Shown: piece by piece, positions 1 through 8,474 of the stretch | Position numbering within the stretch: the stretch's first letter is position 1 | Layout of the letters: each line of letters opens with the position of its first letter | Source of the DNA: Streptomyces barkulensis | GTDB taxonomy: Bacteria; Actinomycetota; Actinomycetes; Streptomycetales; Streptomycetaceae | Direction: 5' to 3' | Assembly: GCF_002843305.1 (NCBI RefSeq) | Contig: NZ_PGSG01000041.1 | Span: forward strand, 30,209-94,208 | DNA: 64,000 nt | Made by a program: the position numbers and the translations under genes | The notes under the pieces: model-generated | The model's database searches: none | What the model saw: only the letters and a program-made list of their open reading frames with translations | What the model was told of the DNA's origin: nothing

Positions 1-3000
1 TGCCCCGCCGCCCGGATCTCAAGGTCGTCATCACCTCCGCGACGATCGACCCCGAGCGCTTCTCCCGCCACTTCGGCGACGCCCCGATCGTGGAGGTGTC
101 CGGCCGTACGTACCCGGTGGAGGTCCGCTACCGGCCGCTGCTGGAGGAAGAGGGCGACAACCCCGACCGGGACCAGGTCACCGCGATCTGCGACGCGGTC
201 GACGAGCTCCAGGCCGAGGGACCGGGCGACATCCTGGTCTTCCTCTCCGGCGAACGGGAGATCCGCGACACCGCCGACGCGCTGAACAAGCGGAACCTGC
301 GCCACGCGGCGAAGCCGCATACCGGGCACGAGACGGAGGTGCTGCCGCTGTACGCGCGGCTGTCGCACGCCGAGCAGCACCGGGTGTTCCAGCGGCATAC
401 CGGCCGGCGGATCGTGCTGGCCACCAACGTCGCCGAGACCTCGCTGACCGTCCCCGGCATCAAGTACGTCATCGACACCGGCACCGCCCGCATCTCCCGC
501 TACAGCCACCGCACCAAGGTCCAGCGGCTGCCGATCGAGCCGGTCTCGCAGGCCAGCGCCAACCAGCGCAAGGGCCGCTGCGGCCGCACCTCGGACGGCA
601 TCTGCGTCCGGCTGTACTCCGAGGAGGACTTCCTCTCCCGGCCGGAGTTCACCGACCCGGAGATCCTGCGCACCAACCTGGCCTCCGTCATCCTCCAGAT
701 GACCGCCGCGGGGCTGGGCGAGATCGAGCGCTTCCCCTTCATCGACCCGCCGGACCACCGCAGCATCAAGGCCGGTGTGCAGCTGCTGGAGGAACTGGGC
801 GCGCTGGATCCGAAGCAGAAGGACCCGCGCAAGCGCCTGACGGAGACGGGCCGGAAGCTGGCGCAGTTCCCCGTCGACCCGCGGCTGGCGCGGATGGTGC
901 TGGAGGCCGACCGCAACGGCTGCGTCCGCGAGGTCATGGTGATCGCCGCGGCGCTGTCCATCCAGGACCCGCGCGAGCGCCCCGCCGACAAGCAGCAGCA
1001 GGCCGACCAGCAGCACGCCCGGTTCCGCGACGAGAACAGCGACTTCCTCGCCCTGCTCAACCTGTGGCGTTATGTGCGCGAGCGGCAGAAGGAGCTGTCC
1101 TCCTCGGCCTTCCGCCGGATGTGCAGGTCCGAGTTCCTCAACTACCTGCGCATACGGGAGTGGCAGGACATCTACGTCCAGCTCCGCCAGGTCGCCAAGT
1201 CCATGGGCGTCCACATGAACGACCAGGAGGCGGACGCCGACCGCGTCCACCAGTCGCTGCTGGCGGGCCTGCTGTCGCACATCGGGCTCAAGGAGGTCAA
1301 GGAGAGCGGGAAGAGCTCCCCGGGCGAGGGCGGGCGGGAGAGCGCCAAGGGCAACGAGTACCTGGGCGCGCGCAGCGCGAAGTTCGCCGTCTTCCCCGGC
1401 TCCGCGCTGTTCAGGAAGCCGCCGCGCTGGATCATGTCGGCCGAGCTGGTGGAGACCTCGCGGCTGTGGGCGCGGGTGAACGCGAAGATCGACCCGGACT
1501 GGATCGAGCCGCTCGCCGGCCATCTGGTCAAGCGCACCTACAGCGAGCCGCACTGGGAGCAGAAGCAGGCGGCGGTGATGGCCTACGAGAAGGTGACGCT
1601 GTACGGCGTGCCCGTCGTGGCCCGGCGCAAGGTGAACTACGGGCGCATCGACCCGGAGACCTGCCGCGAGCTGTTCATCCGCAACGCCCTGGTGGAGGGC
1701 GACTGGCGCACCCACCACCAGTTCTTCCACGACAACCGCAGGCTGCTGGGCGAGGTGGAGGAGCTGGAGCACCGGGCCCGCCGCCGCGACATCCTCGTCG
1801 ACGACGAGACGCTGTTCGACTTCTACGACCAGCGTGTGCCCGAACACGTCGTCTCCGGCGCGCACTTCGACTCCTGGTGGAAGCGCAGGCGCCAGGAGGA
1901 GCCGGACCTGCTCAGCTTCGAGAAGTCCATGCTCATCAACGAGCGGGCCGGGCAGGTCACCAAGGACGACTACCCCGACTCCTGGCACCAGGGCAGGCTG
2001 CGGTTCCGGGTGACGTACCAGTTCGAGCCGGGCGCGGACGCCGACGGCGTCACCGTCCACATCCCCCTCCAGGTGCTCAACCAGGTCTCCTCCGAGGGCT
2101 TCGACTGGCAGATCCCGGGGCTGCGCGCGGATCTGGTCACCGAGCTGATCCGTTCGCTGCCCAAGCCGGTCCGCCGCAACTACGTGCCCGCTCCCGACTT
2201 CGCCCGGCGCTTCCTGGAAACCGTCGCCGGGGAGGACGGCGGCGTCTCCCAGGAGACGCTGAACGAGCCGCTGACGGCCGTGCTGGCACGGGGGCTGACG
2301 CGGATGACGGGGGTGCGGGTGACCCCGGAGGACTTCGACCCGTCCAGGGTCCCCGACCATCTGAAGATCACCTTCCGGGTGGTGGACGAGCGGCGCCGCA
2401 AGGTCTCCGGCGATGCCGAGAGCAAGGACCTGGAGGAGCTGAGGGACGCCCTGCGCCCGCGCACCCGGGCCGCGCTGTCCAAGGCGTTCGACTCAGCCCG
2501 GGACAAGGGCGGCGACGGCGCGGGCGGCGGTCTGGAGCAGCGCACCGGGCTGACCTCCTGGAGCATCGGGGCCCTGCCGCGCACCTTCGAGACACGGCGG
2601 GCCGGCCAGCCGGTCAGGGCGTACCCGGCGCTGGTGGACGACGGTGCCTCGGTGTCGGTGAAGCTCTTCGACACCGAGGACGAGCAGCGCGAGGCGATGT
2701 GGCGCGGCACGCGCCGGCTCGTCCTGCTCAACCTCCCGTCCAATCCGGCCAAGTTCGCCCAGTCCAAGCTCACCAACCAGGACCGGCTCTCCCTCGCCGC
2801 CTCCCCGCACGGCAGCGTCCAGGCGCTGTTCGACGACTGCGTGACGGCCGCCGCCGACCGGCTGATCGCGGCGCACGGCGGCCCGGCCTGGGACGAGGAG
2901 GGCTTCCGCAAGCTCTTCGACGCCGTGCGCGCCGACATCACCGACGCGACGGTGGCGACGGTGCGGCAGGTGCGCGAGGTGCTCGCCGCCCGGCAGTCGT

Positions 3001-3416
3001 GCGAGCGGCGGATGAAGTCGCCGCCGCTGTCGGTCAGTCCGACGCTGGCGCCGAACCTCGCGGATGTGCGGCAGCAGCTCACGGAGCTGGTCGGCCCGGG
3101 TTTCGTGACCGCCCACGGCGCCCGGCGTCTGCCGGACCTGCTGCGCTATCTGACGGCCGTGGACCGCCGCCTGCAGCAACTGCCCACCGGTGTCGACCGG
3201 GACCGCGCCCGGATGGCGAAGGTGAAGGAGATGCGGGACGAGTACGAGTGGCTGCTGGAGCAGTTCCCGAAGGGGCGGCCGGTGCCGCGGGAGGCCCGGG
3301 AGATCCGCTGGATGATCGAGGAGCTGCGGGTCAGCTACTTCGCGCACGCCCTGGGCACGGCTTACCCGGTCTCGGACAAGCGCATCGTGAAGGCGGTGGA
3401 CGCGGCGGCGCCGTAG
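1..3416 (+). CDS. hrpA: ATP-dependent RNA helicase HrpA, 3' part (5' end outside window)
   Basis: C-terminal ~1,138 codons of a DEAH-box RNA helicase of the HrpA type, an ATP-driven cytoplasmic enzyme that remodels RNA or ribonucleoprotein. The frame is open to the left edge, so Walker A and the DEAH box are missing and the in-frame GTG at 90 is internal. Motif III (SAT) is coded at 36-44, followed by the helicase C domain with TNVAETS (about 424-444) and motif VI QRKGRCGR at 564-587. After these come the HA2/winged-helix and OB-fold region and the long C-terminal half that carries DUF3418 in HrpA proteins. Total size would fit the usual ~1,300 residues. It is followed by a repetitive GC-rich spacer and tRNA-Asp. 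Family assignment is firm; the physiological RNA substrate is unknown. Confidence 0.95.
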   Translation, partial: PRRPDLKVVITSATIDPERFSRHFGDAPIVEVSGRTYPVEVRYRPLLEEEGDNPDRDQVTAICDAVDELQAEGPGDILVFLSGEREIRDTADALNKRNLRHAAKPHTGHETEVLPLYARLSHAEQHRVFQRHTGRRIVLATNVAETSLTVPGIKYVIDTGTARISRYSHRTKVQRLPIEPVSQASANQRKGRCGRTSDGICVRLYSEEDFLSRPEFTDPEILRTNLASVILQMTAAGLGEIERFPFIDPPDHRSIKAGVQLLEELGALDPKQKDPRKRLTETGRKLAQFPVDPRLARMVLEADRNGCVREVMVIAAALSIQDPRERPADKQQQADQQHARFRDENSDFLALLNLWRYVRERQKELSSSAFRRMCRSEFLNYLRIREWQDIYVQLRQVAKSMGVHMNDQEADADRVHQSLLAGLLSHIGLKEVKESGKSSPGEGGRESAKGNEYLGARSAKFAVFPGSALFRKPPRWIMSAELVETSRLWARVNAKIDPDWIEPLAGHLVKRTYSEPHWEQKQAAVMAYEKVTLYGVPVVARRKVNYGRIDPETCRELFIRNALVEGDWRTHHQFFHDNRRLLGEVEELEHRARRRDILVDDETLFDFYDQRVPEHVVSGAHFDSWWKRRRQEEPDLLSFEKSMLINERAGQVTKDDYPDSWHQGRLRFRVTYQFEPGADADGVTVHIPLQVLNQVSSEGFDWQIPGLRADLVTELIRSLPKPVRRNYVPAPDFARRFLETVAGEDGGVSQETLNEPLTAVLARGLTRMTGVRVTPEDFDPSRVPDHLKITFRVVDERRRKVSGDAESKDLEELRDALRPRTRAALSKAFDSARDKGGDGAGGGLEQRTGLTSWSIGALPRTFETRRAGQPVRAYPALVDDGASVSVKLFDTEDEQREAMWRGTRRLVLLNLPSNPAKFAQSKLTNQDRLSLAASPHGSVQALFDDCVTAAADRLIAAHGGPAWDEEGFRKLFDAVRADITDATVATVRQVREVLAARQSCERRMKSPPLSVSPTLAPNLADVRQQLTELVGPGFVTAHGARRLPDLLRYLTAVDRRLQQLPTGVDRDRARMAKVKEMRDEYEWLLEQFPKGRPVPREAREIRWMIEELRVSYFAHALGTAYPVSDKRIVKAVDAAAP

Positions 3417-3521
3417 CGGGACCGGTGGCGGGACCGGTGGCAGGAGCGGCTGCGGGCCGGGAGCGGGCAGGTAGCGGGCCGGGAACTGTGGGTGAGTTCG
3501 CTTTGTGTCCCTGAGCTGCTG

Positions 3522-3527
3522 TAGAGT
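3522..3527 (+). promoter_or_regulatory. -10 element of tRNA-Asp promoter
   Basis: TAGAGT hexamer 41 bp upstream of the tRNA-Asp 5' end. The same hexamer precedes both tRNA-Gly genes near 17.6-17.8 kb, which supports it as the -10 box of a housekeeping-sigma stable-RNA promoter. The -35 is less clear (TTCGCT at 3497 would give 19 bp spacing). Confidence 0.6.
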
Positions 3528-3568
3528 CCTTCTCGCAGCTCGGGCAGCGCCCGGCGCTGCGGCTTCCA

Positions 3569-3643
3569 GGTCCTGTGGAGCAGTTTGGAGTGCTCGCCAC
3601 CCTGTCAAGGTGGAGGCCGCGGGTTCAAATCCCGTCAGGACCG
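3569..3643 (+). tRNA. tRNA-Asp (anticodon GTC)
   Basis: A 75-nt cloverleaf. The acceptor stem GGTCCTG (3569-3575) pairs with CAGGACC (3636-3642), with discriminator G. The anticodon stem-loop CCACC-CTGTCAA-GGTGG presents GTC, giving aspartate. The T-arm is GCGGG-TTCAAAT-CCCGT. CCA is not encoded. It is monocistronic, with a TAGAGT promoter upstream and a hairpin terminator immediately downstream. Confidence 0.97.
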
Positions 3644-3649
3644 CATCGA

Positions 3650-3690
3650 GTGGCCCGGATCCCCCGTGGATCCGGGCCACTGGCCGTTTT
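3650..3690 (+). terminator. Intrinsic terminator of tRNA-Asp
   Basis: Perfect 13-bp stem: GTGGCCCGGATCC (3650-3662) pairs with GGATCCGGGCCAC (3668-3680) across a 5-nt loop, then a short T run (TTTT at 3687-3690). It lies 7 nt after the tRNA. Confidence 0.85.
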
Positions 3691-3775
3691 GCGCGCCCTC
3701 GGGCACTCCGGGCGTACGGGCCGTCTTGACGGCTCCTCAGGCCGCGGGTACCCCTGCTACAGGGAGGTGGGCGCG

Positions 3776-4057
3776 ATGCCGACGACTCCGGAGTATCCGC
3801 GGCACGAGACACGGGCCCTGCTGCGGGCCCATCTGTCCGCCGCGACGCGTTACGGCCACGCCACCCGGCACTGCCCGGTCTGCCACCGGCTGCAGCGGCT
3901 GGCGATGGAGCCCGCGGGCGAGCGCCCCGGGGGACCGCCCGCGATCGCCTCCTCCGTTCCGCGCCCGAAACCGCCCGTGCGGCCCGTGCGGCCCGCGCGG
4001 CCCGGAGAGGGCCCCGAACCGCCCGTGGAGGGCCGGCCGGGCCCAGGCGGCCCCTGA
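3776..4057 (+). CDS. Small conserved Streptomyces protein (DUF6274-like)
   Basis: A 93-residue protein. ATG at 3776 is chosen because AGGGAGGTGG (3761-3770) sits just upstream; the open frame extends further 5' but through the tRNA terminator. The N-terminal half (RHETRALLRAHLSAAT, then a CPVC pair in HCPVCHRLQRL) looks folded and could bind metal or form a thiol pair. The C-terminal half is Pro/Arg/Gly low complexity. It resembles the Streptomyces-only DUF6274 family usually found next to bldC, recalled from memory and not checked. Function unknown. It is convergent with bldC. Confidence 0.7.
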   Translation: MPTTPEYPRHETRALLRAHLSAATRYGHATRHCPVCHRLQRLAMEPAGERPGGPPAIASSVPRPKPPVRPVRPARPGEGPEPPVEGRPGPGGP

Positions 4058-4694
4058 GGCGGTTCTGACGGCCTCTCCGCCCGTACGCGCCGCGGCACCG
4101 CCTCCGCGGCCGGGCGACGGCCCGGCGGGGCACGAGTGGCCGGCCGGCGGCACACCGGCACCCGGCCGGAGGTCCGATTGCGGGGCGTCGTACGCTTATT
4201 TCCCATTACCGTACGGTAGTTAGGGCGTGCAAGACCCGTGCGATGTGACGGGAGTCACCGAATCGGTTGATCAGAGGGGGGAATTTAACCCCTTCCTACA
4301 TCGGGTAAATTTAATATGTGCCATTGCACTGCACCCGAGCGCTCCTCCCGGCACCTCCGCGCGCCCCCCACAAGGGGCCTCCCCACGCCCCTCGGAGGGC
4401 CCTTCGGGCACCCCGCGGCACACCCCGGCCTTGGCCGGCGCGGCGAACCGGGCGCGGGGCAGGCCCCGTTGACGCACGGCAAGGCCCCCCGGCCGGAACG
4501 GGATTCCGGCCGGGGGGCCTTGCCGGCACGACGCGACGCGCGAGCGCGAAGGAGTACACAAAATCGCGCTGGACCCGGCGGAGCCCAGCGCGATCGACGT
4601 TCAGGCCGTGTGGGGGACACCGGCCCGAAAGGTGGTGCCGAGTCGGGCGGCGAAGCGGGATGGGGGCCCCGTCACGCCCGATTCACGGGGTTGT
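4058..4694. other. Intergenic region between the DUF6274-like gene and bldC
   Basis: No credible protein gene. The first ~140 bp is GC-rich filler. From about 4195 to 4320 there is a conspicuously AT-richer stretch with several small palindromes: ACCGTACGGT (4208-4217), GTGAC-GGGA-GTCAC (4245-4258) and GGGG-AATTTAA-CCCC (4278-4292). A promoter-like pair TTTAAC (4284-4289) and TAAATT (4306-4311) is 16 bp apart on the plus strand. A very stable hairpin lies at 4478-4524. Taken together this could be a non-coding RNA unit, but nothing proves transcription. Confidence 0.5.
4478..4524. terminator. 21-bp perfect hairpin between convergent units
   Basis: Perfect 21-bp inverted repeat, arms 4478-4498 and 4504-4524, with the 5-nt loop CGGGA. 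It starts GGCAAGGCCCCCCGGCC and has no strong T tract. It sits between the plus-strand DUF6274-like gene and minus-strand bldC, 170 bp beyond the bldC stop, so it can act in both directions. Confidence 0.7.
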
Positions 4695-4901
4695 TCAGCC
4701 CTCGCTGCGCTGCTGCGGAATGCCCGCGAGCAGGGCGCGCACCTCCGCCTCGCGGTAGCGGCGGTGCCCTCCGAGCGTGCGGATGGACGTGAGCTTGCCT
4801 GCCTTGGCCCAGCGCGTGACCGTCTTCGGGTCCACACGGAACATGGTGGCAACCTCAGCCGGGGTCAGCAGCGGCTCGGCATCAGGGGTGCGAGCGGTCA
4901 T
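4695..4901 (-). CDS. bldC: BldC, MerR-like developmental transcription regulator
   Basis: A 68-residue DNA-binding protein, the exact size of Streptomyces BldC. It is a lone winged helix-turn-helix of the MerR/excisionase class: LLTPAEVATMFRVDPKTVTR forms the HTH and LGGHRRYREAEVRALL the wing and C-terminal helix. There is no effector domain. BldC binds head-to-tail on direct repeats and holds back entry into development, controlling aerial growth and antibiotic genes. The start is supported by GAGGAGG 6 nt upstream. It is monocistronic, with a long upstream region and a small inverted repeat (4924-4938) between the start and its likely promoter. Confidence 0.97.
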   Translation of the reverse strand: MTARTPDAEPLLTPAEVATMFRVDPKTVTRWAKAGKLTSIRTLGGHRRYREAEVRALLAGIPQQRSEG

Positions 4902-5474
4902 GAGCGGCCTCCTCGGGAGAACCGAACCATCACGGTTCTTTCCTCTAAATTCTGCACCTTGACCCGCGTTGCCCGAAATGGCGGACGCGGGCCGAGTCGG
5001 TTATAGGACGAACGGCTTGTCCTCGGCACTACAACTACACCATCTGTCCAGCCACGTCGGCCAAACCGACGGAATTGCCCTCTCAGGTGTCCAACCTCGA
5101 CGGAAGCCGATGGACCGTGTCATAACGGACGGTCACACCATCGTGACGATCGGTTACAACGTGAGCGGACCTCCCCAGCCCCCTGGAAAGGATCGCAATA
5201 CCGATGGATCCGACCTTAGTTGGACGGATGAAGCCCCCTCCGGACTCCTTGTCCTATTTTGGCACGAGAGGTGTCCTTCAGGGCAAGGCCCCGGTAAGTG
5301 CGGTCGGTCACCTTGGTGAGCCCTTGACCCGAAGGCCGGGAACGGATCGGAAGGACCCGGTTCACGGTGCCCGGGACGCCCGCGGTGCCCGGCGGCCCGG
5401 CCCCGCCCGCGCGGAACACCCCGGCCGAAGCACCCGGCCGAAGCACCCCGATCGGAACCCCCGGCCGGAACGTC
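4902..5474. other. Long upstream region of bldC
   Basis: 573 bp without a convincing gene. The end nearest bldC is less GC-rich and holds the bldC leader, including the inverted repeat GAACC-ATCAC-GGTTC (4924-4938), a possible operator or leader hairpin, and an AT-rich stretch at 4939-4960 that fits a minus-strand -10 region. The part at 5400-5470 has short imperfect direct repeats of CCGGCCGAAGCACC next to the 3' end of the next gene. A plus-strand frame at 4969-5319 has no ribosome site or protein-like composition and is not called. Confidence 0.5.
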
Positions 5475-6335
5475 TCAGCTGGCCATCCCGCGATGCCGCA
5501 CCGCCCGCCAGCGCTCGGTCAAACGCTCGTAGACGGCGCTCGCCCGCTCGCCGTCGCCCTCCCGCAGCGCCGCCAGTCCCTCCGCGGTGTCGGCCGCGGA
5601 GTGGTCCGAGGCGAGCTGCTCCTCCGGGATGGTATACACCAGTCCGCCGTAGTCCAGCTCCACCATCGAACGCGGATGGAACTCCTCCAGCCAGCGCCCC
5701 ACGTCCACCAGCCCGTCGATCAGCGGGCTGTCCTCCAGCTCCTCGCGCAGCACCTTCAGCGCACGCGCCACCCGCCGCCGCGCCTGCACCATCGGGGTGC
5801 GGTAGCGCAGGAGGACACCCTCCCCCGCGCCGCCGGTGCCGGCGTCCGCCCCCTTGCCGTACTCGCGCTCCTCGTCCGCGAAGAGCACGAACCAGCGCAC
5901 CGGGACGTGCCAGGTAGCCGAGCGGATCCACGGCCGGGCGTCCGGGTTCCGCTCCCGCCAGCGGTCGTAGTCCGCCGCGGCCTCGCGCCGCACCACCGGC
6001 GGCACCGCCGCGTCCAGCACCGGCGCCGGCAGCTCGTCGCCGAGCCCGGCCAGCGCCTGCCAGCCCCGCAGCCTGGTCCGCCAGGGGCAGACGCACAGCA
6101 CCCCGTCCACCTCGGCCACGAAGGCGTCCGCGCTCTCGCGCACCGGCACCACCACGGGCGGCACCGGCAGCAGATCCGCCAGCGACCGGCGCAGCTCGTC
6201 CTGCGCCCCGGGCGGGCTCCCGCGGCGGGCGTAGCGGGCCCAGTGGGAGCGCTCCGGCTCGGGAAAGGCGGCCAGCGGCTCGTAGACCCGCAGGTAGGAG
6301 GCGTACGGGACGGCCACCGGAGTAGTGAGGGCCAA
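5475..6335 (-). CDS. Conserved hypothetical protein (286 aa)
   Basis: A 286-residue cytoplasmic-looking protein without signal peptide or membrane segment. I recognise no named domain. Visible features: a [17 protein letters not shown] start, a region [22 protein letters not shown], the segment [21 protein letters not shown] near residue 140, and [25 protein letters not shown] text near residue 205. The last motif is followed by [15 protein letters not shown]. Position between vdh and bldC is conserved in Streptomyces as I recall. It is divergent from vdh across a ~200-bp shared upstream region and may be co-regulated with it. Function unknown. Confidence 0.8.
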   Translation of the reverse strand: MALTTPVAVPYASYLRVYEPLAAFPEPERSHWARYARRGSPPGAQDELRRSLADLLPVPPVVVPVRESADAFVAEVDGVLCVCPWRTRLRGWQALAGLGDELPAPVLDAAVPPVVRREAAADYDRWRERNPDARPWIRSATWHVPVRWFVLFADEEREYGKGADAGTGGAGEGVLLRYRTPMVQARRRVARALKVLREELEDSPLIDGLVDVGRWLEEFHPRSMVELDYGGLVYTIPEEQLASDHSAADTAEGLAALREGDGERASAVYERLTERWRAVRHRGMAS

Positions 6336-6537
6336 GGGTTTCTTCCTCCCGGAGCAGCGGGCCGAGGGGCGGACAACGGCAGTTCAATACCCTGATCGTG
6401 GCACCGCAACTGCACACCCGTACTCCCGGGGGCCGTCAGGCCGTACCCTCATGCCAACCGGCCCGCTCCGCATCCCACCGCCACAAGCGGGAGAATGCTG
6501 GAAGGGCACCCTTCCGCGACATACAGGAGTCACCACC

Positions 6538-7710
6538 GTGACTGACGTACGTCCCGCCGTCAGCGTCGACGGACACCGAGACGGCTCAGAGAGCACCGTG
6601 AGCGCGCAGCGCACCACAGGTTCGGTCCTGCACACCCTGTTCCACTCCGAGCAGGGCGGCCACGAGCAGGTCGTCCTCTGCCAGGACCGGGCCACCGGCC
6701 TGAAGGCGGTCATCGCCATCCACTCCACGGCCCTGGGCCCGGCTCTGGGCGGCACCCGCTTCCATGCCTACGCCTCCGAGGAGAACCCGGAGGAGGCCGC
6801 CGTGAAGGACGCCCTCAACCTCGCCCGCGGCATGTCGTACAAGAACGCGCTCGCCGGGCTGGACCACGGCGGCGGCAAGGCCGTGATCATCGGCGACCCC
6901 GAGCAGCACAAGACCGAGGCCCTGCTGGAGGCCTACGGCCGCTTCGTCGACTCCCTCGGCGGCCGCTACGTCACCGCCTGCGACGTCGGCACCTACGTCC
7001 AGGACATGGACGTGGTCTCGCGCGCCTCCCGCTGGGTGACCGGCCGCTCCCCCGAGAACGGCGGCGCCGGCGACTCCTCGGTGCTCACCGCCTTCGGCGT
7101 CTACCAGGGCATGCGTGCCAGCGCGAAGCACCTGTGGGGCGACACCTCGCTGCGCGGCCGCAGGGTCGGCGTCGCGGGCGTCGGCAAGGTCGGCCGCCAC
7201 CTGGTGGGCCACCTGCTCGAGGAGGGCGCCGAGGTCCTGGTCACGGACGTGCGCACCGAGGCGGTCGAGCAGATCACGGCCGCGCACCCGGAGGTGGTGG
7301 CGGTCGCCGACACCGACACGCTGATCCGCACCGAGGGCCTGGACGTGTACGCGCCCTGCGCGCTCGGCGGCGCCCTCAGCGACGAGACCGTCGGCGTGCT
7401 GACCGCGAAGGTGGTCTGCGGCGCGGCCAACAACCAGCTCGCCCACCCGGGCGTCGAGAAGGACCTCGCCGACCGGGGCGTCCTCTACGCGCCCGACTAC
7501 GTGGTGAACTCCGGCGGCGTGATCCAGGTCGCGGACGAGCTCCACGGCTTCGACTTCGCACGCGCGAAGGCGAAGGCCGAGAAGATCCACGACACCACGC
7601 TGGCGATCTTCGAGCGCGCCGCGGCCGACGGCGTGCCGCCGGCGGTGGCGGCCGACCGCATCGCCGAGCAGCGGATGGCCGAGGCCCGCAGGTCCGGCGC
7701 CGCGAGCTGA
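6538..7710 (+). CDS. vdh: Valine/leucine dehydrogenase (NAD+)
   Basis: 390-residue Glu/Leu/Phe/Val dehydrogenase. It oxidatively deaminates valine, leucine or isoleucine to the 2-oxo acid with NAD+, feeding branched-chain acyl-CoA precursors. GTG at 6538 is chosen for CAGGAGT 7 nt upstream and because the product then begins with TDV like S. coelicolor Vdh. A GTG at 6598 is an alternative. The N-terminal domain has the substrate-binding lysine in [20 protein letters not shown]. The Rossmann domain shows [12 protein letters not shown], then CGAANNQLA and the C-terminal helix. About 26 residues longer at the N-terminus than the S. coelicolor protein. It ends in two stacked hairpins. Confidence 0.95.
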   Translation: MTDVRPAVSVDGHRDGSESTVSAQRTTGSVLHTLFHSEQGGHEQVVLCQDRATGLKAVIAIHSTALGPALGGTRFHAYASEENPEEAAVKDALNLARGMSYKNALAGLDHGGGKAVIIGDPEQHKTEALLEAYGRFVDSLGGRYVTACDVGTYVQDMDVVSRASRWVTGRSPENGGAGDSSVLTAFGVYQGMRASAKHLWGDTSLRGRRVGVAGVGKVGRHLVGHLLEEGAEVLVTDVRTEAVEQITAAHPEVVAVADTDTLIRTEGLDVYAPCALGGALSDETVGVLTAKVVCGAANNQLAHPGVEKDLADRGVLYAPDYVVNSGGVIQVADELHGFDFARAKAKAEKIHDTTLAIFERAAADGVPPAVAADRIAEQRMAEARRSGAAS

Positions 7711-7726
7711 CCCGGCGGCTTCATCA

Positions 7727-7753
7727 CCGGAACCGCCGGCCCGGCGGTTCCGG
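7727..7753 (+). terminator. First vdh hairpin
   Basis: CCGGAACCGCCGG (7727-7739) pairs perfectly with 7741-7753 across a single base. It lies 16 bp after the vdh stop. Confidence 0.65.
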
Positions 7754-7756
7754 CTC

Positions 7757-7800
7757 GCTGGGTCAGGTGTGCGGGGCCGGCCCCGCACACCTGACCCAGC
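7757..7800. terminator. 44-bp perfect palindrome after vdh
   Basis: Two 22-nt arms (7757-7778 and 7779-7800) are perfect inverted complements with no spacer, beginning GCTGGGTCAGGTGTGCGG. It is symmetric, so it can fold from either strand. It most likely terminates vdh together with the hairpin just upstream. Confidence 0.7.
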
Positions 7801-8093
7801 GTCCACCAGGACGTCACCCCCGGTGACGAACGGCGGGGGAGACATCCCTCACCACCCCTGGGCGGGTGACCGGACGGACAGAAGGTAAAATCGTCACTGA
7901 CCAGCGGAGAAATGGTCACCAGGCAGGGCGGGCACCGGCCGTGTCGTGCGGGCGGCGTACCGTACGGCCACGGAAGCAGGTACCGTTGAAGCTCCACGGA
8001 CGGTCTCTCGATCGAATCGAGGGTCCGCTCCGCATCGTGAACGCGTGTCAAGACTCTGGGGCCGTTGAGCCCCGTCGTTGAGGGGGTCGAGCC

Positions 8094-8372
8094 ATGGGGC
8101 GCGGCCGGGCCAAGGCCAAGCAGACGAAGGTCGCCCGCCAGCTGAAGTACAACAGCGGTGGGACTGATCTTGCACGCCTGGCCGAGGAGCTGGGCGCATC
8201 GACATCGAGTCAGCCGCCGAACGGCGAGCGGTTCGAGGACGATGAGCTGGACGACCCGTACGCACGGTACGCGGATCTGTACAACGACGATGACGAGGAC
8301 GCGGAGGGCGACGACCATTCGGTCGACTCCCGCGGGTCCTCCTCACCGTCGAACCACCGACGCCGCGCCTGA
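8094..8372 (+). CDS. DUF3073 domain protein
   Basis: A 92-residue small basic-then-acidic protein. The conserved N-terminus MGRGRAKAKQTKVARQLKYN is the DUF3073 signature found across actinobacteria; the C-terminal half is Asp/Glu-rich (DDELDDPYARY, NDDDEDAEGDD) and probably disordered. The charge layout suggests nucleic-acid or ribosome contact, but function is unknown. ATG at 8094 is preceded by GAGGGGGTC. It is monocistronic, convergent with purM, and sits in the usual Streptomyces place between vdh and purM. Confidence 0.9.
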   Translation: MGRGRAKAKQTKVARQLKYNSGGTDLARLAEELGASTSSQPPNGERFEDDELDDPYARYADLYNDDDEDAEGDDHSVDSRGSSSPSNHRRRA

Positions 8373-8424
8373 GGACGTCGTCGTCCACTGAACAAAGCGA
8401 TCTCATACCGATAGCGGTCATCAC

Positions 8425-8454
8425 CCGGTCCGGCCACCGCCGGACCGGGTTTTG
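8425..8454. terminator. Bidirectional terminator between DUF3073 gene and purM
   Basis: CCCGGTCCGG (8425-8434) pairs with CCGGACCGGG (8441-8450) across a 6-nt loop and is followed by TTTT on the plus strand. It serves the plus-strand DUF3073 gene and lies 21 bp beyond the purM stop. Confidence 0.8.
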
Positions 8455-8474
8455 ATCCTGTCCGCTCCCGCCGC

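Larger units (their letters stand above)
7711..8093. other. Intergenic region vdh to DUF3073 gene
   Basis: 383 bp. The first 90 bp hold the two vdh terminator hairpins. The remainder is the promoter/leader of the DUF3073 gene, with an inverted pair TGACC...GGTCA (about 7900-7920) and CTCGAT-CG-AATCGAG (about 8009-8023). No small reading frame with a ribosome site was seen. Confidence 0.5.

Noticed and set aside
1064..3514. Long plus-strand frame overlapping hrpA
   Set aside because: Arg/Ala/Gly/Pro-only composition, typical of a shadow frame; no start context.
4969..5319. Possible plus-strand gene upstream of bldC
   Set aside because: No ribosome site, poor composition, lies in the bldC regulatory region.
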